The position numbers were made by a program, and so were the translations under genes. Shown in pieces: positions 54,593-64,000 of a stretch of 64,000 bases of DNA. Under the pieces are notes generated by a model. That model worked only from the letters and a program-made list of their open reading frames with translations, had not been told where the DNA came from and did no database searches. The stretch spans positions 269,013,589 through 269,077,588 of the forward strand of contig CM060950.1 of NCBI GenBank assembly GCA_030765055.1. The letters are read 5' to 3'. Origin of the DNA: Mantis religiosa (Eukaryota; Arthropoda; Insecta; Mantodea; Mantidae). Positions within the stretch are counted from its first letter, which is position 1. The number at the start of each line of letters is the position of its first letter.

Positions 54593-56586
54593 ATGAACAT
54601 TGTCTGCTCCTACAGGTGCAGAAAGGTTGTGTCAAATAAACTGACACATAAACCATGGGTTAATAGTAACTTTTTGGCTCTAGTTAAAAAGAAAAACTTA
54701 CTGTATAGCAAAACAAAATGCAAAATTCCCTCTCCGATAGCAATTGAACTGTACAAAAAGTGTGCAAATGAAATGAAAAGGGAACTTCAAGAAGCATATT
54801 ACTCAAATAAACTGAATAACTCCTATGATCCAAAAAAGGTATGAATGACAATAAATGGAATCTTAAGAAATAAAACCCCAGTACATTGCAATCAAATAGA
54901 AACAATAATGGTAGGTAATCAAAAATAGTAAATCAATTAGAAATATGTGAATGTTTTAACCAATACTTTGTAAATATAGCTGATCAGTTAGTGAAGATAT
55001 GTATAACTACACAATATACTCCACCACCTTATAGTTCAGTACCAAATAGTCTTTTTCTATATCCAACAGATAATAATGAGGTTCTAAAAATGATAGCAAC
55101 AATAAAAAACAAAGGTAATAAAACAGAAAATATTTTATCAAATGAATTGTTAACAAAGTGCAAGTACAGTTTGGTTCCACACATTGTAACCTTTATTAAT
55201 TTATCACTTAGTTCAGGTTGTTGTAAAATCACAAGAGTTGTCCCAATTTATAAGACAGGTGATAGAATAATTATGGATAAATACAGACCAATAAGTATTA
55301 TTCCTGTATTTGCCAAAATTCTGGAAAAAGTAGTAAAAGTTAGGTTATTACAGCATCTAGAAAAACACAACTTTTTTCACAATCATCAGTATGGATTTAT
55401 TAACAAATCTAGTACTCTTGCTGCCACGGTAGATATTATCGTACCTATTCAAAGAGCTCTGGATAGAAATCGTTTAGCTGCTGGTTTATTTATTCACCTA
55501 AAAAAGGCTTTTGACACTGTAGATCATACTTTATTACTAAATAAACTTGAGTATGCTGGTGTAAGAGGACTTCCTCTCAACTGGTTTCAGAATTATCTCA
55601 GTAATAGGAAAAAATTTGTAAATATGAACAACATTTTCAGTTCTCTATCAGTAATTCATCATGGTGTTCCACAAGGTTCTGTATTAGGTCCTATATTATT
55701 CCTAATTTTTATAAATGACATAGGATGTTTAAGACTAAAAGGTAAATTGACTATGTTTGCTGATGATATATGTTTGTTATATATAGATAACTCTGAGCAC
55801 CAGCTGATATATGACATACAGCAAGACCTGAATGCATTGAATAGCTGGTTTAAGGGCAATAAGTTAACATTAAATGTCTGTAAAACAAAATACATGTTAT
55901 TTCATAAAAGATCATACGTACCAGTAGTAAATAACAAGATACATGTTAAAAACGCAGTGATTGAAAGAGTAACAAAAATCACATATCTAGGTTTGATTCT
56001 AGACAGTACGCTCACATGGAAGGACCATATCATGCATGTAAAAAATAAGATTCTTCCTGTGTTAGCTGTAATTCACAGGCTGAAATTGAAAGGACTCAGT
56101 GTAAATCATTTACGAAGTATCTACCATGCTTTAATTCAATCTCATTTGGATTACTTAAACATCTTATGGGGTAACTCTGTTAAATATTTAATTCATGACC
56201 TCGAAGTACTTCAAAATCGTGCCTTGAAAATAATCTACAATCTACCCTTTAGAACAAACACAAAAACACTCTACCATGTAACTAACATTTTACCATTACA
56301 ACTAAACATAGAGTTGTCCTTGATAATATATCTCCACAAAATAAAAAATAATCTTCTAAAGTCCAATCTAACATTTGAAAGCTCCTCACATACATATAAT
56401 ACAAGAAATAATGGAAACTTAACAAAACCAACAGTGAACACTTCTACTTATGGCCTGAACAGCTTAACCTCACACGTTATCAACTTATATAATGCGCTGC
56501 CACTGGAACTGAAAGGCTGCAGGAACATAAAAGTTTTTAAAAGGAAAGTTGCTGAAAATTTACTGAAGGCATATATTGATAGCTGA
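54593..56586 (+). pseudogene. LINE ORF2 remnant with reverse transcriptase, inactivated
   Basis: The linker (about 54596-54841: KPWVNSNFLALVKKKN, LYKKCANEMKRELQEAYYSN) ends at a TGA. A frameshift follows near 54915, then a 531-codon open frame (54991-56586; its first codon is GTG and not a real start). Counting from there, YRPISIIPVFAKILEKV starts at 98, KAFDTVDH at 172, HHGVPQGSVLGP at 223 and FADD at 256. The C-terminal thumb and tail end NALPLELKGCRNIKVFKRKV. The motif A Asp expected before LKKAFD is His (FIHLKKAFD; codon CAC at 55495-55497), so even the open part should lack polymerase activity. Confidence 0.85.
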
Positions 56587-56885
56587 TAAAGTGTTACACA
56601 TTTATAGCTGGTTTGAAAGCTGAACTGTTTAAAAATTAATATGGATTAATGTCCCATAGAATATGTAGCTTCTATTTTTCTGTTAAGTTCTTTGTTACTA
56701 TTATTTCTTGAGTTATAGTGAATGTCTGTATCTTTTATGTTTCATATAAGTTATTCTTGTACGGTAATTCATTCCTACTATGAAAATGTAATATAAGTAT
56801 TGTCAAGGGCTGTTTGCCATCATTTTATATATTTTTGTACTGTTCCCTAGCATGAGCTATGGCTCTGGGAACCTTTTCAGATAAC

Positions 56886-57883
<998 letters not shown>

Positions 57884-57971
57884 TTGGGATAGACCATTTA
57901 CACGTCAATAGAAGTTATTTATCTAATTTGGATAATTAGGGGAAGTGTTTGTTGGAGGGTATTTATTTAAT

Positions 57972-58062
57972 CCCAGTGAGTGGACTCTGGGATACCTCTG
58001 AGGCTCAAGTCCAACCCTCAAGGGATCGGTGATCCTGCTGCGCAGGATCCTCGTCAGAGGTA
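57972..58062 (+). other. Cluster of nested hairpins
   Basis: TACCTCTGA (57993-58001) pairs with TCAGAGGTA (58054-58062) over nine bases and encloses GATCCTGC/GCAGGATC (58031-58038 with 58042-58049), an 8-bp stem with a 3-nt loop. CCCAG...CTGGG just upstream makes a third short stem, and CTCAAG occurs twice in the loop. It may be a structured RNA or the end of an unrecognised element. Confidence 0.45.
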
Positions 58063-59055
58063 AAGGTGCAAACTTACACTATTAAACAGGTAGATGATGA
58101 GGTACCGATGGAGAAAATTAGGAAAGTATGCAGCAATACCACACACTAGGTGAAGGAGTGCCCCTTTCAGAAAGGCCTAACTAAAAATTTGTGGATCTGT
58201 TCTAAGAATTATTTATTTTAAACTTATCATGACATTCAGGCTGATATCTTTGTCCCTTCCTGAACCAGGAGTTTAGTCTCTCGGATATTAAAGTCCCAAC
58301 AGTACAAATTTATGAGTACTGGCGCCAGGGCAGAAACAAGAAGCACATTTATACAAAATTATACCCTGGTAGAAGAGAACCACTCACCACATGCCGCCAG
58401 AGCCCACTTATGTCGAACTAACTCCAGCTACTCATGAGCAAAGCTCGGCTCAGGCACCTCAGCCCCAGCAAGCGCCTAAAAAGCGAACACGGCGACACCT
58501 TCCTCGAGAGCCCGGCCGGCAAATTAGTGAGCGTTCGGCTCACTGCTGGGCGTTTTCGTGTTCTTCGCTGGACGAAGTACCAGCTTACATCGTTTCTTAT
58601 TTCAATGCCTTCTTCAACTTATGTAATTGCCGGGCCGGGAGCAGTGGACAAAAATGTATGCTGCGCTGAGGCATATATATATATATATATATCTTAAGTT
58701 GCATTTTATCCAAAAGTTTCTGTTAAGAGGGGACTGTGTAAGCGTTTCTCTCTCCCCTCCCCATGGCGCTAAATGAGTGCAAAAGGCCACCTATTGGCTG
58801 CAATGAAATCTTCCTCTCTCCTCATTCAATAACCTAGGTAATCCGTATAATATGTGATTGGATGTGAAAGTAATTTTGCACCATGCACCTTTGCTGGTTG
58901 ATGTAGAAACGAGAAAAGCTGCTTAAGTCTTGAAGCATAGGCACTGAAATACAAGGATATGCCATGCATATTTATATATTGTACTTTATTCTTCGTATTA
59001 AAACCATCATTGTCATCACTGACTTTCTCAGCGTGCTTTAGAATTTATCTTACTT
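58063..59055. other. Gene-free stretch with a GC-rich patch
   Basis: 58390-58670 is GC-rich and carries two overlapping frames of 87-92 codons, one Pro/Gln-rich at its start (QAPQPQQAPKKRTRRHLP). No domain is recognised. A short (TA)n run lies at 58675-58691. Confidence 0.35.
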
Positions 59056-59109
59056 AAACAGATTTAATTATTTAAACAGATTTAATTACTTAAACAGATT
59101 TAATTATTT
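59056..59109 (+). repeat. 18-bp minisatellite, three copies
   Basis: AAACAGATTTAATTATTT is repeated three times in tandem, with a single T/C difference in the middle copy. Confidence 0.95.
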
Positions 59110-59578
59110 ACTACACTTCCAATACGTTTTGAACTCAATTTGGAATGTCTGTTACACAGTGCTCATTAAGGATATCTGCTTCTCGTGCTCTTGGAGACGG
59201 GCATTCATTTGGATTTGCTAAATAATAATTAATCATGGGCTCCACATGGGAAGGTTAACTGGATGTATTCTGGAGTGATTTTAGAAATGCCTCGTAGATG
59301 ATGGTACTGAGAAAGACGGTAACTGGTTATAGCAATATCCAACGTTATACTTAAAAACATTTAAATGTTTTACTAGTAAAAATTCATTCTTATGTTTGGA
59401 ACACTAATAAATGATAATCTAATATCCATTTTTATGGCAAACACGCCTGCATTCGCATATAGAAAAACGCACTCTGCACAACTTGAATACTTATTAAACT
59501 GCAGTTTAGAACAATACAATTAATTTTTTCTTACACTTAGAATTATGTTTTTGGTCTAAAACTTCAATTTAATATGTT
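59110..59578. other. Spacer before SINE-B copy 2
   Basis: No feature recognised. Confidence 0.4.
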
Positions 59579-59887
59579 GATTGACTTCTTTACTGCTCGA
59601 CTCCGACCAAGGTTAGATCCCAGACTACCGCAAAGTGAGATTTGTGGCGGACAACATGGCGCTGGGACAGGTTTTCTCCGCCATCATTCCAAAAATTGCT
59701 CCATTATTACTTTTCCGATCGTTCATCTTGCTCTCATACTATCATCCACTTCTCTCACCCTCACACCAGGCATGGGGCTGATCACCTATCCTGGTTCTCT
59801 ATCAGATGCAGAGCTTCGGTTCCTCAGACCTTAAGGGATAGAGGAACAAGAATTCCCTAACACCGCGATAAGTGGTACTACTAGGGT

Positions 59888-59918
<31 letters not shown>

Positions 59919-60358
59919 AAGAAGAAGAAGAAGAAGAAGAAGAAGAAGAAGAAGAAGAAGAAGAAGAAGAAGAAGAAGAAGGAAGAAGAAGAAGAAGAGA
60001 AGAAGAAGAAGAAGAAGAAGAAGAAGAAGAAGAAGAAAGAAGAAGAAGAAGAAGAAGAGAAGAAGAAGAAGAAGAAGAAGAAGAAGAAGAAGAAGAAGAA
60101 GAAGAAGAAGAAGAAGAAGAAGAAGAAGAAGAAGAAGAAGAAGAAAGAAGAAGAAGAAGAAAAGAAGAAGAAGAAGAAGAAGAAGAAGAGAAGAAGAAGA
60201 AGAAGAAGAAGAAGAAGAAAGAAGAAGAAGAAGAAGAAGAAGAAGAAGAAGAAGAAAGAAGAAGAAGAAGAAGAAGAAGAAGAAGAAGAAGAAGAAGAAG
60301 AAGAAGAAGAAGAAGAAGAAGAAGAAGAAGAAGAAGAAGAAGAAGAAGAAGAAGAAGA

Positions 60359-60389
<31 letters not shown>

Positions 60390-60753
60390 AAGAAGAAGAA
60401 GAAGAAGAAGAAGAAGAAGAAGAAGAAGAAGAAGAAGAAGAAGAAGAAGAAGAAGAGAAGAAGAAGAAGAAGAAGAAGAAGAAGAAGAAGAAGAAGAAGA
60501 AGAAGAAGAAGAAGAAGAAGAAGAAGAAGAAGAAGAAGAAGAAGAAGAAGAAGAAGAAGAAGAAGAAGAAGAAGAAGAAAAAGAAGAAGAAGAAGAAGAA
60601 GAAGAAGAAGAAGAAGAAGAAGAAGAAGAAGAAGAAGAAGAAGAAGAAGAAGAAGAAGAAGAAGAAGAAGAAGAAGAAGAAGAAGAAGAAGAAGAAGAAG
60701 AAGAAGAAGAAGAAGAAGAAGAAGAAGAAGAAGAAGAAGAAGATTGGCTTCTT
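59579..60753 (+). mobile_element. SINE-B, copy 2, with expanded (AAG)n tail and target duplication
   Basis: GATTGACTTCTT (59579-59590) and GATTGGCTTCTT (60742-60753) flank a 5'-truncated SINE-B. The copy starts in the head (GACCAAGGTTAGATCCCAG). It shares GTGGCGGACAACATGGCGCTGG with copy 1 at 12.9 kb and continues through a 3' body (CATGGGGCTGATCACCTATCC, GAGCTTCGGTTCCTCAGACC, TAAGTGGTACTACTAGGG) into the (AAG)n array. The array is therefore the SINE's own tail grown to about 850 bp. Confidence 0.85.
59889..60741 (+). repeat. (AAG)n array, 853 bp
   Basis: AAG repeat with about a dozen single-base insertions or losses (for example near 59981, 60038 and 60143) and one GATAAG near 60356. Shifts between Arg, Lys and Glu runs in the 341-codon open frame mark these slips. 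The frame is an artefact. Confidence 0.98.
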
Positions 60754-61233
60754 CGAGCTTTTTATGTCAGAAAATCATCTAGACAACAACGGAAGTGGTA
60801 CAATGATGTCTCACGGAAAAATTCATTTCAAAAAGGTCATTCATCATTTGGGCGCATTGCTGCATTACAACACCGCAGTACAAAACAACTAAAATAGATA
60901 CAAGCACCGAGCATTGCTCGGATGAGGCAAGAACAAATTCAGTGTGTGATACAATAAATATGTTACCACTGAACTGAAAACCCACTACATTGTTGTTCCA
61001 CTCAGTATTGCAGGCACGTGTTCCCAGCCGCTGTTGAAATACAGTTCAGTTCGTGTATAGCTCTCCGATATTGATCGAATAGTGTACTTCGGTTATTACT
61101 AATAATTTATTTTGAGTGATTTTAACCACAAAGTGAATAATGGATCAGCATATGTTTCCTACTGTTCCGTGAGAGAGAGAGTGAGACTGAGAGAGCGAGA
61201 GCACGAGAGAGTGAGAGAGCGAGCGTGCGTACG

Positions 61234-61236
<3 letters not shown>
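60754..61236. other. Gene-free stretch with GA-rich end
   Basis: No gene recognised. A degenerate GAGA/GAGC tract (61171-61236) leads into the (GT)n array. Confidence 0.4.
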
Positions 61237-61315
<79 letters not shown>

Positions 61316-61324
61316 TGTGTGTGT
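61237..61324. repeat. (GT)n microsatellite
   Basis: About 88 bp of GT repeat with one GTCT interruption near 61315. Confidence 0.98.
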
Positions 61325-62390
61325 AATACGTGTTAATTTGTAGGTTCAGTCCCAAAGTACGATTTATACAAAACCTCTCAGGTTCAAACATTTCAGCACC
61401 TACAACAATCACAATGATTACAATAAATTTCAGTCATCGATAGTGCTCAATCTAAGAAATCGACAGGCGCATAGGATTCTTACCGTAGAAACAGATGACT
61501 TAGGTGACCTTAGACGAATGCCTCTCCAAAAAAGTTAAGGGTCTTTCAAATCAAACAGGCATTTTTTGGGCTCTGTACAGTTGAGTCATAAATTGCTGGA
61601 TTTAAAATCATATAAGGATGACCTTGACAGATATTCTTCAGCCAGCTGATCCTGCACATTTTTAAAGTGGAATCTCAATAGTGTAATATTCTTCTTCGAC
61701 GAAGCCCCATTTCACCTTCATTATTACGGGAACTATCACTATACTTACACCGCTACGCACATAAAAATTCGATGGTGTAATGCCTGCTGTATATAAACTT
61801 GTGCACCAAAACTCCTTGCGGATTCGAACCACAAACGCCCAAAACTGAAGTCTGGAAAGTGCAGCATGCGACCACTTGCAAGTAGCTGCTGGACATCCCT
61901 CGTCAGCTCAGTCCCAGGTGTTGGGGACGGCGTTCATTGCGAATGTCATGTGTAAACCGCTGCCGTCAGGGGTAAACAATCCCTCCCGCGAAATGCTGTG
62001 TAATCATCCTGTAAGTTCTTACGTATTCTAGACTCATTTTCTATTACTTCCAGCTATACTCCTCACCACATTTTTGTTAAACAGACCCACGTAGAGCAGA
62101 GATAATGCCATCGAACTCTCAAGTGCGTACAGGTGCGAGCATAGTGATAGTTCCCCTGTCAGTGAATGACGGGGCAAAAACGAGTTGTATGCTGAGACAT
62201 GAGTGGAGAAATAATTGTAGATCCAAGATTTTGAGTCAATAATTTATGCCACAAAATAGGTGAATACTTACATTCCCCCTTTCATAGAGAACTAACCTCT
62301 AGTTGTATGAATTTGCGCGTTTTCAAAAGACATGAGCCTCTGGAACTCTTAGCTCCGGAGTAAATTGATACAACTGATACACGCGCACAC
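61325..62390. other. Gene-free stretch with a possible tRNA-like relic
   Basis: On the minus strand, about 61890-61800 reads GGTCGCATGCTGCAC and later GGTTCGAATCCGC (good B box), followed by AAGGAGTTTTGG. This suggests a worn tRNA-derived head. Nothing else is recognised. Confidence 0.35.
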
Positions 62391-62392
62391 AC

Positions 62393-63312
62393 AGGTTGAT
62401 TTGAAACGACACCGAACGAATATGGCCGTTTCGTGGTTTATAACTTAACTAGTCCGAATTTCGGTGTCGTAGCTTCGAAATTCTCTTAGGTATAATTTTA
62501 TGCAGCGTTAAATATTACATTATTGGAACCACTAGTGTGCGAACCTCAAAAGTTATTATTTGGACGCACCGTCTACGAAAACAAAAGCATTGCTCTTTAT
62601 CAGTGTCCCTAGCCTTGCTTCCAGGTAATGGAGCAAAGGGCAGTTACTTGTAGAAAAAGTCGATAATGACTTGGACAGTTCTAAGGTTGCTCATTTTGCT
62701 ATGATGTTAATTGAACAGTGCTTTCAACCAGTTACTATAAAATCAACAGCTTCCTTTTCACTTATAAATGCTTTACTTAATATTATTCAACACAGTGAAA
62801 TAAAATGCTTGTCTCATTGCATAAGACATAGTTTCGGTTAACTTTATCTGCAATTCTTTAATATTGTTCTATTCTTTTTAGCATTTAATGCGTCCATCCT
62901 CAATCTCACTAACATTAACTTCCTTCTAAAAGATTTAAGTTGCATATGTACACCAGCTTATTTACCATCATCGACTGTTATAACGGAATGTTTGAACACG
63001 TTAAACACCCATAAACAAATAACTAACGAATAGCTTCTTTATTCATAAGTCCAACAAATTCTTAATAGTAGCAAGCTACCTTAGAGCATGTCGGTAAGTT
63101 TACAGACAGCTACAACACGCGACACGGTGTGTCACCCACCTGCGAACCTAAATAGCGTGAGGCACGCGAAGTTTTCCTGTAATTGCCTAATTCATACTTA
63201 TTCTGGAGCGTTTTTATGTGGCTCTATTGGCAATAAAAGCTATCTATGTGTGTCACATAAAAGCTGAGCAACAACTTTTATATATTCGTTCGGTGTCGTT
63301 TCGAAACACCCT
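62393..63312. mobile_element. 920-bp element with 31-bp terminal inverted repeats
   Basis: AGGTTGATTTGAAACGACACC at 62393 and, on the minus strand, AGGGTGTTTCGAAACGACACC at 63312 begin 31-bp inverted ends (both continuing GAACGAATAT). They differ at three positions. A third, inverted part-copy (TTCGGTGTCG, 62460-62469) lies close to the left end. The AGGGTGTTTC start resembles Tc1/mariner ends. There is no coding capacity and no clear target duplication, so it looks like a non-autonomous, worn element. Confidence 0.65.
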
Positions 63313-64000
63313 ATGTACATACACACATACAGATTATATATATTGGTACCGAAATTAAGGGATGCAATGAACAAATAATCGTAATGGACTTCAAAGGAAC
63401 ATTTTGTATTTGTTAAAACACGTGCAGGTGCATTGTGTTTAGTCGTTTAACAAAAGACACGGAAGAAAGAGGGTATTCATAGCAGGGATTCTCAGTGAGT
63501 AACACTTGACTTTGTTTGAAAAGGCATTGTTCGGACCCTTAATAATGGCATGACCGGGACTAATAATCACAATAAACAAAATAGTCACAAAAGGAGTTTT
63601 GGCGTGAATAAAGACAGGCTTCGAGAGGTGAAAGTCACACGCAGCTGTAGTGAGGACAAGCAGACTGTGGCTGGTGACCCATTAGGATGATCATCTGGTT
63701 CTGTCTTGGGCAAAGGCAGACCAGAAGCGATGAGAGAAGATGTCTGTCGATTCATACGTGAATAACGAATTAAATGTTATCGCGTAATAAGCATTCTACA
63801 TACGGGAACCCTGAACAGTGATATATTGGTAACCCTTGGTCGGCAACTTCGAGTTTGATGTGGGATGAAAAGAAGCAGTAATTAAACCAGTCTGAAACGT
63901 GCATTCCAGTGTCATTAGAACCATCCTTACTCCCATATATATCCACGCATACCCTTTGAAGGACCTCTTTGCTCTACCCTCCTCTAACCATCAAGCAGCT
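63313..64000. other. Gene-free stretch at the window end
   Basis: Nothing recognised. Confidence 0.4.

Noticed and set aside
58391..58697. Overlapping 87-92-codon frames in a GC-rich patch
   Set aside because: No domain, no support for splicing or expression, and neither frame shows a clear advantage over the other.
59872..60897. 341-codon Arg/Lys/Glu frame
   Set aside because: It is translation of the (AAG)n tail, beginning at a GTG. Switches between residues mark single-base slips.

Overview
The window looks like intergenic DNA from a large, repeat-rich arthropod genome, most likely an insect. The evidence is its low GC content, the absence of any convincing host exon, and a dense mix of insect-type elements: an I-clade LINE with RNase H, a CR1/L2-like LINE, a Ty3/gypsy relic, mariner, MULE and hAT relics, and several tRNA-derived SINE families. 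A polyneopteran (cockroach, termite, stick insect or relative) would fit, but this is a guess from repeat style and I cannot name the species. Nothing bacterial or viral in organisation was seen.

Layout. 0-5.3 kb holds a SINE-C copy, a dispersed repeat (R4) and a repeat family with an internal (GGT)n tract: two short units, one array split by a SINE-A insertion, and a 2-kb GGT/GGC array. 5.5-8.2 kb has (AT)n and (CA)n tracts and tandem tRNA-like units. 8.5-11.4 kb is a 2.9-kb hAT-type element with an 8-bp target duplication. 12.9-14.9 kb contains SINE-B and a decayed MULE transposase with a FLYWCH-type domain, split by SINE-A. 15.76-21.73 kb is the best-preserved element: a full-length I-clade retrotransposon with both ORFs open, a 3' hairpin, a (CTA)n tail and a 12-bp target duplication.

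21.7-43 kb is mostly gene-free. It holds an unidentified minus-strand coding relic (24.6-25.7 kb), a SINE composite with an inverted end (26.36-27.03 kb) and its relative (33.1-33.6 kb), mariner-superfamily relics (31.6 and 34.2 kb), a SINE-A/SINE-C cluster (36.4-37.2 kb) and a compound microsatellite (39.9 kb). 43.3-46.0 kb is a truncated gypsy-type element (leader, tRNA-Leu-type primer site, broken gag, protease, first part of pol). 46.5-52.2 kb has a small TIR element with a truncated sibling at 41.4 kb, three further SINE insertions, a (GA)n tract and two more transposase relics. 54.6-57.9 kb is a CR1/L2-like LINE fragment whose 3' tail is a roughly 1-kb (AAAT)n array. 59.58-60.75 kb is a SINE-B copy whose tail is an 853-bp (AAG)n array. 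62.4-63.3 kb is a 920-bp element with 31-bp terminal inverted repeats.

How the parts relate. The I element encodes a complete retrotransposition kit: an RNA-binding ORF1 protein, then endonuclease, reverse transcriptase and RNase H in ORF2. The SINEs have no protein and must borrow LINE machinery; several carry target duplications that show this. A recurring theme is that retroelement 3' tails have become long microsatellites: (AAAT)n from the LINE, (AAG)n from SINE-B, and poly-A or short (CTA)n from SINE-A and the I element. Most long open frames elsewhere come from these microsatellites and are not genes.
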